Shown: piece by piece, positions 8,810 to 19,100 of the stretch
Position numbering within the stretch: position 1 is the first letter of the stretch
Layout of the letters: each line of letters starts with the position of its first letter
Assembly (NCBI GenBank): GCA_028875875.1
Contig: JAGWUV010000008.1
Span: 1 to 64,000 of the forward strand
Length of the DNA: 64,000 nt
DNA from: Bacteroidota bacterium
GTDB taxonomy: Bacteria > Bacteroidota > Bacteroidia > Chitinophagales > Chitinophagaceae
Reading direction: 5' to 3'
The notes under the pieces: model-generated
Databases searched by the model: none
The model's input: only the letters and a program-made list of their open reading frames with translations
Told to the model about the DNA's origin: nothing
Translations under genes and position numbers: made by a program

Positions 8810-10363
8810 ATGAACACTCAGAAGCTACATGCTATCAATCTAAATAAAATGTATTTTATACTTCTCATGAAGCGATATAAAACAATAGTTTTCGTTGTAG
8901 CAATTGCCATCATAGGATGCATTCGTGCTCATGCTCAGCTATTACAGCCGGGCACAACACCCAACGCAACACAAAAGGAAATGATTAAACGGGGCTATGG
9001 CATGTTTCTTCACTTTGGCGTCAATACATTTATGGATGTGGAATGGTCGGATGGTAGTATTCCGGCCAGTGCCTACAACCCTACTCATCTTGATCCCGAT
9101 CAATGGGTACGAACCGCAAAAGAAGCCGGCTTTCGTTATGTATTACTGATTACCAAACATCATGATGGTTTTTGTTTGTGGGATAGCAAGTACACAGATT
9201 ACGACGTAGCCTCTTCACCCGTTAAAACAGATGTAGTAAAAGCCGTTTCAGATGCATGTAGAAAATACGGACTAAAGTTTGCGATCTATTATTCGCTTTG
9301 GGACAGGCACGAGCCTTCATTCAAGAATAAAGATCCGCAGGTATACATTGATTATATGCTGCACCAGTTAACAGAATTGTTTACCAACTACGGTCCCATT
9401 TGTGAATTATGGCTTGATGGCGGATGGGCCAGGAAACCAACCGACTGGGGCATTGATCAATTGTATAAATTGGTAAAAAAATATGATCCGCAATGTGCAG
9501 TTAGCGTAAATCATACCATCGTAAATGAAGAAGGGAAAAGGCAATTCACCTTGCCCTCTTTGATGACGGAAGACAATAAATATTTCTTTCAATACTTTCC
9601 CAGTGATTTCAGGCTATGGGATCCGAAGATCATCACGCAATTTGATAAAAAGCAATACTTGCATGATGGTAAATCCTATTATCTTCCCTTTGAGCACACT
9701 ATTTGTTTAAGTAGCCGCTGGAACTGGTTTCAAAAAACAGAAGAACTGCCCGTACGTTCACTGGATGAATTACAGGAACTCTTTTACTGGTGTACAGATA
9801 ACAATAATTCACTCGTCATAAATGTACCACCCGATAGAACAGGCAGAATAAGGGAATATGAAGCACTTACTGTTATTGAATTAGGAAAAAGATTAGGTAT
9901 AGCAGCCAACAAACCTTTACCTAAAAACGGGAAAAACATTTCCGTTCGAAAACCGGTCCATGCCACAAGTGAGTTTACTGAGAAAAACAAAACCTATACT
10001 GCTTCATTGGTGAATGATGGAAGTTTAGATAGTAGGTGGCAAGCCGCAGATACGCTAGCTGAATTAACCATCAGTCTCGATTCAACAGACGCGTTTAATA
10101 AGATCAGCATATTTGAATACAAGGATACGAAGAAATTGTCCGACGAATTTTCACAAATAAGAATTGGAAGAATACAGGAATATAGTATTGATATATGGAA
10201 AAAAGGAGAATGGAAAACTATTTACTTGGGAGCGGAACCAATGGGAGATTGTAAAGTGATCAAATTACCCAAAAGCTATACAACCGATAAGCTAAGGTTC
10301 AAAGTAATCAAAGCGACTGCGCCTCCTTCCCTATATGAGTTATCTGTGATACAACAACAGTAA
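8810..10363 (+). CDS. GH29 alpha-L-fucosidase with C-terminal F5/8-type domain
   Basis: The open frame has 517 residues. An internal ATG at 8867 gives a compact signal peptide (MKRYKTIVFVVAIAIIG...AHAQ) and may be the real start. The catalytic barrel has YGMFLHFGVNTF, ITKHHDGFCLWDSKYTDYD, FAIYYSLWDRHEP and ELWLDGGW, with D203 at the nucleophile position. NNSLVINVPPDRTGRI closes the barrel. The C-terminal 130 residues (SLDSRWQAAD onward) look like a coagulation factor 5/8 type C (CBM32-like) module. This architecture is typical of subfamily-B-type bacterial fucosidases that act on 1,3/1,4-linked fucose, but that finer assignment is inference. It ends the plus-strand row and converges on the Leloir operon. 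Confidence 0.9.
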   Translation: MNTQKLHAINLNKMYFILLMKRYKTIVFVVAIAIIGCIRAHAQLLQPGTTPNATQKEMIKRGYGMFLHFGVNTFMDVEWSDGSIPASAYNPTHLDPDQWVRTAKEAGFRYVLLITKHHDGFCLWDSKYTDYDVASSPVKTDVVKAVSDACRKYGLKFAIYYSLWDRHEPSFKNKDPQVYIDYMLHQLTELFTNYGPICELWLDGGWARKPTDWGIDQLYKLVKKYDPQCAVSVNHTIVNEEGKRQFTLPSLMTEDNKYFFQYFPSDFRLWDPKIITQFDKKQYLHDGKSYYLPFEHTICLSSRWNWFQKTEELPVRSLDELQELFYWCTDNNNSLVINVPPDRTGRIREYEALTVIELGKRLGIAANKPLPKNGKNISVRKPVHATSEFTEKNKTYTASLVNDGSLDSRWQAADTLAELTISLDSTDAFNKISIFEYKDTKKLSDEFSQIRIGRIQEYSIDIWKKGEWKTIYLGAEPMGDCKVIKLPKSYTTDKLRFKVIKATAPPSLYELSVIQQQ

Positions 10364-10502
10364 GAAATAACGATTGAAAGAGAAACTATCGATGTATAAC
10401 TTTCAATTTTTATTGAACATATCTTTACAACCCCGGGGCAGCGCACTTTTAATAATTGCACTGCCTCAATGCAACTTGCAATCTTTAAAAGCGATCTCCC
10501 AC

Positions 10503-10697
10503 TTATTCTTCTTCAATCTTACTGAAATAAGATAACGCAACCATACTCATTCCAAATACAACAAATACAGAACCACACTTTAAATTTAAAGAGGTTTGTG
10601 TTATATCAGTATTTAACAGATAATACACAAGCAATAAACCTCCCACCAGTAGAAAAAATAATCCAATCACAAAACGCAGGTCTAATAGTTTTTTCAT
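10503..10697 (-). CDS. Small two-helix membrane protein at the end of the galactose operon
   Basis: From the ATG at 10697 the frame gives 64 residues (the longer frame from 10751 overlaps the symporter gene and is less likely). An AAAGAG-like sequence precedes this ATG. Two hydrophobic segments are visible, FVIGLFFLLVGGLLLVYYLL and GSVFVVFGMSMVALSYF, joined by a short polar loop, with a charged tail SKIEEE. It starts 16 bases after the stop of the sodium/sugar symporter, so it is co-transcribed. I do not recognise a named family. A small partner or stabiliser of the symporter is a reasonable guess from position only. Confidence 0.7.
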   Translation of the reverse strand: MKKLLDLRFVIGLFFLLVGGLLLVYYLLNTDITQTSLNLKCGSVFVVFGMSMVALSYFSKIEEE

Positions 10698-10713
10698 ATT
10701 CAACTCTTTACAA

Positions 10714-12366
10714 TCAGAAGAAAATAATATTGAGTGCAACGGTAATAACAAGAATGATTAACCCTAAAATCAAAGGATTCTTATACCAAACTTTAGCTGC
10801 ATCTTTTTGCTTAGGCGTTAAGCTGTATACTAGTCCAACTAAACTTTCCTCTGCCTTAGGCTTTGTAACTAAACTAACAAGTACAGTTACTGCAAAGCAA
10901 ACTACAAAAGCGATCCATGCAATCGTAAATGCCTGCCCCGTTCCTGAATAAAAAGTATGCCAATTGGCCAGCCAGCCTCCCTTGCCTTCTGCCATTGTTA
11001 AACCATGCGTTAACGCTGCCGCTGCTGTACCGCTTAATAAACCGTAAAAAGCACCGTTAGCAGTAGTTCTCTTCCAGAACATACCCAAAAAGAAAGTGGC
11101 AAATAAAGGTGCATTCACAAAGCCGAATACCAATTGCAGCAAATCCATAATGCTGTTAAAATTCCTGGCTACATATGCAGTGGCAATAGAGATGATGATA
11201 CCGGCAATGGTAGTGGCTTTCCCTACATATAAATAGTGCTTTTCCGAAGCATCTTTTTTAATGTACGACTGGTATATGTCGAATGTAAATACAGTATTGA
11301 ATGCCGTTACATTACCTGCCATACCACTCATAAAAGAAGCGATCAATGCGGTAATACCTACACCTAATATACCATTAGGATACAATTTAGAAAGCATTAC
11401 CGGCAGCGCCATATTATAATCCAGTTCACCCGCAGCATTTACCGGCAATTCAAATCCTTTGAACTCTGATTGTAATGCAAGCAATATAATACCGGGCATG
11501 ATCACAACAGCTGGCATCAATATTTTTGGAAGCGTAGCAATGATAGGTGTACGTTGTGCTTCATTCAAATTACGTGAGATCATAGCTCTTTGCACCACTA
11601 AAAAATCGGTACACCAATAACCAAAAGCCAATACAAAACCCAATCCAAATACCAGGCTGAATGCATCTACACCCATAGGGTTAGTAGAAGCGCTTGCCAT
11701 GCCTTTCCAAACATGCATCTTGGCTTCAGCCACATGCTGTACAATACCCTGCCATCCTCCTGCTTTATCCATTCCAATGATCACCAGCGGGGCAACACCC
11801 AGCACAATCAAAAAGAACTGTAACACTTCGTTATAAACAGCGCTGGTTAAGCCTCCCAGAAAAGTATAGGCCAACACAATGCCCGCCGCTAAGAAAACAG
11901 ACATATTAAAATCCCATCCCAATATAATTTTCAGCAACATGGCAAGTGCATACAATGATATGCCCGATGAAAACACAGTCATCACAGCAAAAGTCACAGC
12001 ATTAAATCCCCTGGTTTTTTCATCATACCGCAAGGCAAGATACTCCGGTACAGATCTGGCTTTACTGCCATAATAAAAGGGCATCATATATACACCAAGA
12101 AAGATCATGGCCAGTGATGCACCTAACCAATAAAAATGAACCGTATACAAACCGTATTTAACGCCGTTGGCTGCCATACCCAATACTTCCTGAGCACCGA
12201 GGTTGGCAGAGATGAAAGCAAGCGATGTGATCCATAAAGGAATATTACGGTTGCTCATTAAAAAGTCGTTCCCTGTTTTTATTTTCTTCTTCAACACATA
12301 CCCTATCGTAACCACGAAGAGAAAATAAACAGCGATGACCAGGTAATCTATTAATTGTAGTTTCAT
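10714..12366 (-). CDS. Sodium/solute symporter (SSS family), probable galactose/glucose transporter
   Basis: The product has 550 residues of almost continuous transmembrane helices, about 13-14 segments. It starts with DYLVIAVYFLFVVTIGYVLK and has the SSS-type region GNDFLMSNRNIPLWITSLAFISANLGAQEVLGMA, the same place as the sodium-site helix of vSGLT-like proteins. GYWCTDFLVVQRAMISRNLNEAQRTP is a typical sugar-symporter loop. The family imports sugars or other solutes with sodium. Galactose or glucose is inferred because the gene lies 9 bases after galE in the galK-galT-galE operon. No regulator is in the operon. Confidence 0.9.
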   Translation of the reverse strand: MKLQLIDYLVIAVYFLFVVTIGYVLKKKIKTGNDFLMSNRNIPLWITSLAFISANLGAQEVLGMAANGVKYGLYTVHFYWLGASLAMIFLGVYMMPFYYGSKARSVPEYLALRYDEKTRGFNAVTFAVMTVFSSGISLYALAMLLKIILGWDFNMSVFLAAGIVLAYTFLGGLTSAVYNEVLQFFLIVLGVAPLVIIGMDKAGGWQGIVQHVAEAKMHVWKGMASASTNPMGVDAFSLVFGLGFVLAFGYWCTDFLVVQRAMISRNLNEAQRTPIIATLPKILMPAVVIMPGIILLALQSEFKGFELPVNAAGELDYNMALPVMLSKLYPNGILGVGITALIASFMSGMAGNVTAFNTVFTFDIYQSYIKKDASEKHYLYVGKATTIAGIIISIATAYVARNFNSIMDLLQLVFGFVNAPLFATFFLGMFWKRTTANGAFYGLLSGTAAAALTHGLTMAEGKGGWLANWHTFYSGTGQAFTIAWIAFVVCFAVTVLVSLVTKPKAEESLVGLVYSLTPKQKDAAKVWYKNPLILGLIILVITVALNIIFF

Positions 12367-12375
12367 ACGGTTTGT

Positions 12376-13404
12376 TTAATGTGCATTACTTAATTGCTGT
12401 TGCCAATACCAGGCACTTGTTACCATATCCTGTAAACCCAAAGAAGCTTTCCAGCCAAGGTGTTTCCCTGCTTTAGATACATCGGCATACATGGCCTTAG
12501 CATCACCGGGCCTTCTTGCGCTAATACTATAGTTAAGTTGTAAATGATTGAAAGCCTCAAAGGCGTTGATGATTTCCATTACGGAATACCCTTTACCGGT
12601 ACCAATATTATAGGTCTCGTATTTTTCACTGTTATTCTTGCTGATCAATCGGTCGCAACTTTTCACGTGGGCCTTTGCAAGGTCTACTACATGTATATAA
12701 TCTCTTATACAGGTTCCATCCGGCGTATCATAATCATTTCCATACACCAGCAGTTGTTTTCGTATACCCGCCGCCGTTTGTGTAATATAAGGCATCAGGT
12801 TATTAGGAATACCAAGCGGCAATTCACCGATCAATCCGCTATTATGAGCCCCCACCGGGTTAAAATAACGTAACGCAATAGCGTTGATCGGCTTGGCAGC
12901 ACACGTTTTTTCTATAATCTCTTCTCCCATCTGTTTCGTGCTGCCATACGCAGACATGGCTTTCTTAAACACTGTTGTTTCCCGTATAGGCAATTCATCG
13001 GGATCGCCATACACGGTTGCAGAGGAAGAAAAAACAAGATTATTGGCCCCGAATTGCTCCATACACCTGAGCAGGTTAATTAAAGCATAGAGATTGTTAT
13101 GAAAATATTTGATAGGCTCAGCCACAGATTCGCCTACTGCCTTATGTGCTGCAAAATGAATAACAGCAGCAATATTTTCTTCTTGCAGAAACAGTTGGTG
13201 CAGCTTATCTTCTTCCAGCATGTTCAATTGGTAAAACTTAGGAGCGATACCGGTGATCGCTTTGATCCTGTCAAGTATGAATAACTGCGAATTACTAAGA
13301 TCATCCAAAATAATCACTTCATACCCTGCCTGCTGCAATTCTACTACAGTATGAGAGCCTATAAATCCAAGCCCCCCTGTAACCAATATTTTATGTGGAA
13401 ACAT
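12376..13404 (-). CDS. galE: UDP-glucose 4-epimerase
   Basis: The 342-residue protein interconverts UDP-galactose and UDP-glucose in the Leloir pathway. The NAD-binding glycine motif GGLGFIG lies at residues 10-16. SSSATVYG (about 126-133) and the catalytic YxxxK (Y153, K157 in SAYGSTKQ) are intact, and RYFNPVGAH follows, as in bacterial GalE. Its length matches the family. It starts 5 bases after the galT stop and is followed 9 bases later by the symporter, so it is translated from the galK-galT-galE message. Confidence 0.96.
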   Translation of the reverse strand: MFPHKILVTGGLGFIGSHTVVELQQAGYEVIILDDLSNSQLFILDRIKAITGIAPKFYQLNMLEEDKLHQLFLQEENIAAVIHFAAHKAVGESVAEPIKYFHNNLYALINLLRCMEQFGANNLVFSSSATVYGDPDELPIRETTVFKKAMSAYGSTKQMGEEIIEKTCAAKPINAIALRYFNPVGAHNSGLIGELPLGIPNNLMPYITQTAAGIRKQLLVYGNDYDTPDGTCIRDYIHVVDLAKAHVKSCDRLISKNNSEKYETYNIGTGKGYSVMEIINAFEAFNHLQLNYSISARRPGDAKAMYADVSKAGKHLGWKASLGLQDMVTSAWYWQQQLSNAH

Positions 13405-13409
13405 TTATA

Positions 13410-14453
13410 TTATTCTTGTTCGGTAAAATGAATATCACTCAACGATTGAAGTTTCTCCGCAGCTACTTCTGCCGTGATGTCTCTTTGCGGATTAGCCAGC
13501 ATCTCATAGCCCACCATAAACTTTTTAACGGTAGCACTCCTTAACAAAGGAGGATAAAAATGCATGTGCCAGTGCCATTCAGGATGCTCCCCGTCATTCA
13601 CCGGGGCCTGGTGCATGCCCGCAGAATAGGGAAAAGACATGTGAAAAAGATTATCGTATTTGGCTGTTAGCTTCTTTAAGATCGTAGCGAAAGAATGCTT
13701 TTCTTTTTCATTGAACTGCGTAACATGCTGCACCTGTCTTTTACTGATGATCATTGTTTCATAAGGCCATACCGCCCAAAAAGGTACCAGGGCTACAAAA
13801 TCTTCATTCTCCAATACAATCCTTTCCTTTTTCTCTAATTCAATAGCGAGGTATGCAGACAGCAGGCTTTGGCCATGTTGCTCATAATACTTTTTCTGCT
13901 GTACCGTTTCTTTGGATACTTCGAGAGGAATAGATGAAGATGCCCATATTTGTCCATGCGGATGCGGGTTACTGCATCCCATGATATCGCCTTTATTCTC
14001 GAATATCTGTATATACCTTATATACTCATTTGCAGCCAATGAGGTAAACTCATTTTGCCAGAGCTCGATCACTTTTTCTATGGCTTCAACAGTTAATTGA
14101 GGAAGCGTTAGATCATGCCTGGGAGAGAAACAGATCACACGGCAAATACCACTTTCACTTTTGGCCATGAGCAGTTCTTTCTCATTCACCTCTCCTGTGG
14201 GTGTATCAGACAAGAGTGCTGAGAAATCGTTTGTAAAAACATATGAATCTGTATACTGCGGGTTTACACTTCCATCCGCCCTTTTATTGCCAGGGCAGAG
14301 ATAACATCCGGCATCATACGCAGGCCGCAGCCCTACCGCCTGGTCTTCCACCTTACCTTGCCAGGGCCTTTTCATGCGATGCGGAGAAACCAGTAACCAT
14401 TCACCTGTTAAAATATTAAACCTTGTATGCGAATGCTCTTCTATTCTAAACAT
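13410..14453 (-). CDS. galT: Galactose-1-phosphate uridylyltransferase
   Basis: The 347-residue enzyme transfers UMP from UDP-glucose to galactose-1-phosphate. The HPHGQ active-site motif is at residues 164-168, with H166 as the uridylylated histidine. The metal-binding pair CYLC is at residues 50-53. The N-terminal HTRFNILTGEWLLVSPHR and the later HWHMHFYPPLLR are typical of the family. Both halves of the GalT fold are present at normal length. It sits between galK (2 bases upstream) and galE (5 bases downstream), a tightly packed operon that suggests translational coupling. Confidence 0.96.
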   Translation of the reverse strand: MFRIEEHSHTRFNILTGEWLLVSPHRMKRPWQGKVEDQAVGLRPAYDAGCYLCPGNKRADGSVNPQYTDSYVFTNDFSALLSDTPTGEVNEKELLMAKSESGICRVICFSPRHDLTLPQLTVEAIEKVIELWQNEFTSLAANEYIRYIQIFENKGDIMGCSNPHPHGQIWASSSIPLEVSKETVQQKKYYEQHGQSLLSAYLAIELEKKERIVLENEDFVALVPFWAVWPYETMIISKRQVQHVTQFNEKEKHSFATILKKLTAKYDNLFHMSFPYSAGMHQAPVNDGEHPEWHWHMHFYPPLLRSATVKKFMVGYEMLANPQRDITAEVAAEKLQSLSDIHFTEQE

Positions 14454-14455
14454 AA

Positions 14456-15619
14456 TTATGCATTTATGATTTGAGTACCTTCTTCAATAGAAGCAACATA
14501 ATAAGACAAAGGCAATCCCATTTCCTTCTCATACTCATTTTTTATGCTTTCCACCAATGAGGTTATTGCTTCTTCTTTCACCAGGTTAATGGTGCAGCCA
14601 CCAAAGCCTCCGCCCATCATTCTTGCCCCGATAACATTATCGTTATTTTTAACATGCGATACCAACCAGTCGAGCTCCTTACAACTCACTGCATACATGT
14701 TGCTCAACCCTTCATGTGTGGCAAACATCTTCTTACCTAATGATCTTATATCGCCGTTCTGTAAATCCTTACACCCGTTTACCAGGCGATCAATCTCCTG
14801 CACTACAAAGCGGCTACGCATATCAATCAATGCACTTTTCGGCAAAACATATTCATCCAGCATGGCTTCAGTTACATCACGCAGCGAATGAACGGCAGGT
14901 TGAAACGCTTGTACCCACTCAACTGCCTGGTTACATTCACTCCTACGGGTATTGTATTCCGATGAAGCAAGAGAATGCTTCACATTCGTGTTCAGTAACA
15001 ATACTTTTATGCCTTCCAGTTTAAAAGGAACATATTCATATTCGAGTGAGCGACAATCAAGTTTGATGACATGATCTTTTTTCCCCATCATAGAAGCAAA
15101 CTGATCCATAATACCACACATTACACCGGCATATTCATGCTCGGCCTTCTGTGCCATTTTTACAAGAGTAAGCCGATCTAAATTTGAATGCAGCAGTTCA
15201 TTCAGCGCAAATACAGTAGCACATTCAACGGCTGCGGAAGAAGATAAACCTGCACCCATGGGTACATCGCTCGTTAGAATAGCATTAAATCCTTGTGAAA
15301 CAAGTCCCAGTTTTGCAAACTGTGCAATAGATCCTAATATGTAATTGGGCCAGCTAACATCAGCAGCCGGATGTAAATCTGTAACAGAACCTTCAAATGA
15401 TTCATTCAGGTCTTGCGCAACCAGATGTATCTCCTGGTCATTTCTTATACTTACTGCGATATATGCAGCCTTATCGATAGCAGCAGGCAATACAAAACCA
15501 TCGTTATAATCGGTGTGCTCACCGATGATATTCACACGGCCCGGAGATGTAACAATGATTGGCTCCTGGTTAAATAAGGAAATGAATTGTTCTTTTAATT
15601 GCTTAGCAGTAATCGTCAT
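14456..15619 (-). CDS. galK: Galactokinase
   Basis: From the ATG at 15619 the protein has 387 residues, the usual GalK length. The longer frame to 15682 adds 21 residues with no family similarity, so I prefer the internal start. The galactokinase signature PGRVNIIGEHTDYNDG starts at residue 26 (GEHTD 33-37). The ATP-binding GHMP loop is PMGAGLSSSAAVE, and the C-terminal GHMP motif is GARMMGGGFGGCTI. It phosphorylates galactose at C1, the first committed Leloir step. It leads the minus-strand operon galK-galT-galE-symporter-small membrane protein. No galM (mutarotase) is seen in this operon. Confidence 0.95.
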   Translation of the reverse strand: MTITAKQLKEQFISLFNQEPIIVTSPGRVNIIGEHTDYNDGFVLPAAIDKAAYIAVSIRNDQEIHLVAQDLNESFEGSVTDLHPAADVSWPNYILGSIAQFAKLGLVSQGFNAILTSDVPMGAGLSSSAAVECATVFALNELLHSNLDRLTLVKMAQKAEHEYAGVMCGIMDQFASMMGKKDHVIKLDCRSLEYEYVPFKLEGIKVLLLNTNVKHSLASSEYNTRRSECNQAVEWVQAFQPAVHSLRDVTEAMLDEYVLPKSALIDMRSRFVVQEIDRLVNGCKDLQNGDIRSLGKKMFATHEGLSNMYAVSCKELDWLVSHVKNNDNVIGARMMGGGFGGCTINLVKEEAITSLVESIKNEYEKEMGLPLSYYVASIEEGTQIINA

Positions 15620-16124
15620 TGGTTTTGGTTTATGCTTGATGGGCAATGGAAATGGAAGAGTGAGCAACCTCAGGCAACTCATTTTTGTTTTATATTTCCG
15701 TAAAGCAACATTAGCAATGATTATAATGGTAGAGGGGGGACGAATAGATCAAAAGAAGGGTACAAACAGCTCAAAAAACAGCTTGATATAAACGCACACA
15801 CACTTGAAACTGGCAGCAATGCAATTAAGATCACTGTTTAAGTAAGCAGTGAATGTATCAATTCGGGCATACAGGGATGCCTAAGAAATGATCATCACAT
15901 CTATTGATTCGTAAAGAATTTTTGCGATAGAAAGGAATACAATAATTTATTCACGAAAAGGCAACTATTTTACGAGACGCAAAATTGAATCGCTCCAATG
16001 ATCTATAAAACTTCATTCCTAAGAGCGATATTTTACATTTCCGTCTTTTATATATAACAACAGCGCTTACATAAAAGCACAATATTGAAAATGCAGGAAG
16101 CGGGGGTTTATGAAGATTGCATGA
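15620..16124 (-). other. Intergenic region upstream of galK
   Basis: About 500 bases between the GH78 gene stop and the galK start, with both genes on the minus strand. It should hold the galK operon promoter and the end of the rhamnosidase transcript. I found no full match to the Bacteroidota TTTG/TAnnTTTG promoter. The only structure seen is a small hairpin GGCAT/ATGCC at 15866-15881. There is no supported gene. Confidence 0.4.
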
Positions 16125-19100
16125 TTAGTTTTTGACACTGGTTTTAAAATGATATTGCCCTGGCTGTACCCAACAACTTAAAACATCCTTATTAATTTGG
16201 ATCTGACTAACGTATTTATTGGATGCAGCCGCCGAACCCGATTCAGTTAGTTCTCCGTGGTCAAACCACGGTAATTGTAATAAAGCCGTTGTATTGGCAG
16301 GAACAGTAACATCAAAGACAAATTCTTTTTCAGTAAGTGTCCAGGAAACCCAGATCCTGCCATAGGGGCAATCATAATGTCCTTTGGCAGAAACCAGTTT
16401 TGAACCAGGATCAGGTTGCGGGGCAAGGATAAATGTTTTAAATCCCGGATGTGCAGTATCCGGTCTTATACCCAAAACAGACTGAAACAGCCATGCTCCT
16501 ACTGCTCCTCCACAAGAAGGCATTTGAGCACCTCCGCCATACCAGCCTTCCTGGAGCACTCCCTTTTTTATAAGTGTTGCCCAGCTTGGGTAATTTCGCT
16601 GGTTAATTATTTTATTGGCAAGTGCTGCTTCCCGATGGCTGGCAAGTGTTTGCAATAAAAAATTGGTTGAGATAAATCCGGTTCCGATATGATCACCTCT
16701 TAGATGAATAGCATCTACCAGGCGTTGGTAAGTCAAATCTGTTTTGTCTTCTGGAACCATTCCCGTTGCCAGTGGCAACACTTGGGCAGTTTGATTATTA
16801 GTACTGTCCCCATACAATCCTGTTTGTGGATGAAAATAACTTTCGTTGAATCGTTTACGTATATCTTCTGCAAGAGCAGCATATTTCACTGCATCTGACT
16901 TTTCTCCAAGTAAAGAAGCAGTTTTACCAACGATGTTGGCATAATAAAACCAAGCAGTCATGGTATTGATAGGGGTTGGAACAGCATGTTGGGTTCGTGT
17001 ATAAGGATTATTCCAATCCCCCGCGCCATTCCAGATAATCATTTTTTTCCTGGCAGCAGCCGTATCCAGGTTTTGCGTATAATAAGGATAAGCGTTCCAG
17101 GTCTGCCCTTCACCGGTGGCAGCGATTCTTCCTAAAAGACCAACATAGTTTTTCATGGCTTCGTAGCTCTTGCTGAGCATGGTAATATTGCCATAGTACA
17201 AATAATGTTCCCAGGGAAGAAAGATGATCATCCCACTCCACCAGGGTGAATTCCAGTCATACACCTGACGGTTTACCATGGGTACAACAGATCCAAGGTA
17301 ACCCTGCTGGTCCTGCGCATCGGCCATATCATCCCACCAACGTGCATAAATAGAACGAACATCCGTAAAATAAGCTGCTGTATTGAACATATTCTGAACG
17401 TCCTGCGTCCAACCCTGTTTCTCCCTGTTAGGATCCGCAGGAAAATCGTACATATAATTGCGATGCGTATGCATCGTAATATGAAATAAAGAATCCAAAT
17501 ATGGATTGGAGCAAGTAAAGTCTCCTGTTTGTGTTAGGTTAGCATTTACATATTGAATACAAATATTCTTTAGCGCAAGAGGCTGATCTAATCCATCAAT
17601 TTGCAAATCAATGGGGCCAGGCTGAATAATAAAACGGGGAGACAATACAATCGGCCCATCCTCTGCCAGGATAAAATTCAGTTTAGCACTTTTATATCCC
17701 GGCCCACTTCCTGAAATGGTAATATGCTGCCCTTTCTTACCTATTAACTTTAGTTGGGGCCATCCTACCGATACAGTTGAAAAATAAGCATGATTGTTCT
17801 GTACAGATATGGGATATATGATACCATTGATCTTATTGGGTGTCCCTTTTCGGGCTACCAATTTACCGGGTAACGATTTCATTTCAGCTGCCATCTGCCA
17901 ATTATGATCATCAAAGTAAGGTTGATCCCATCCTTGCTTGGCCAAATTCCTGTCTTCTGTATAGCCGGCCCAAACGTCATTAAAAGTAATTTCACTGGTA
18001 CTCCACTTCCATGTTCTGTCTGAACCTATCCATTCCTTTTTACCATCAGTATAAGTAATTTGAATTTGGAGAAGAAAGCGTGGGGGGCCATTCCCATTAT
18101 GCCGTTGCCCAAAACCCAATGAAGGAGGAGTAAAGAAACCATTTCCAAGAATTACGCCGATTGTATTATCGCCTGAGGTTAACAGATCGGTTACATCATA
18201 TGCTGTATACATGATCCTTTTGCTATAGTCTGTAAATGGAGGTGTGAGTAGCTCATCAGTTACTTTCTTACCGTTGATCGTAACATCTGTCATGCCAAGT
18301 GCAGCATAATAAACGGTGGCAGTCTTAATCTTTTTTGAAAGCGTAAATGTTTTCCTAAACTCCGGGGCAGCAGGACTCGGACAAGCATCTGCCGGGCATG
18401 TATCGCCTTCATTTTCCGAAGGCATGCCATCAACTAAAAAGGGAGCATGCCCATGATCCCATGCCGTATTGTATTCTCTTGTAAACTTCATGAGTGCCAC
18501 ATTCCTGCCATTGGAATACACTTCCATTTGACGAACAATCGTTTCTTTTCTGTTGGAAGAAGGTAGTATTTGCAGCCTGAGGAATCGATGACTGACAGAA
18601 GCAAAACTAAATTGTACAGACTTTTTTCCTTGAAGATGAAAATCTTCGTTGCTAAAATCAACCAATACTTTGCTTGAAATGAAGTTAAAGGTATCAGAAG
18701 CGATGATTCTAAATCTTTGCGGGAAAGAAATTGTATCATGCGCCACCAGGTTAATATGGTCTATCATTATTTTTTCGCCGAGGTCAATATCAGCCCAGCC
18801 GCCTTTGTCTCCAAGTTGTAATCCTTTAGGCCTGAACTGAACAGGGGTAAACCAACGGGAAGCGGATATCCATTTTGCTTTCCAATCTGAGGTATGTAAA
18901 AGCCCCATATGCCAGGATGCAACTTCACTCCAGGCACTGTCCCCACTATGATCCCATACCTGCACTTTCCAATAATAAGTTTTATCAGATTGAAGTTCTT
19001 TACCCTTGTAGCTTATGTATAAACTTTGTTCACTGCTTACTTTTTTGCTATCCCATAGATCACCCATGTTATTGGCCAACAGCTTTGGAGAAGATGCCAC

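Noticed and set aside
10437-10465. Hairpin GGCAGCGCA / TGCACTGCC between convergent gene ends
   Set aside because: It has one mismatch in nine pairs, an 11-nt loop and no T run on either strand, so it cannot be called a terminator with confidence.
15720-15740. Run of six G in the galK upstream region as a phase-variable tract
   Set aside because: Short and outside any recognised promoter boxes, so there is no support for switching.
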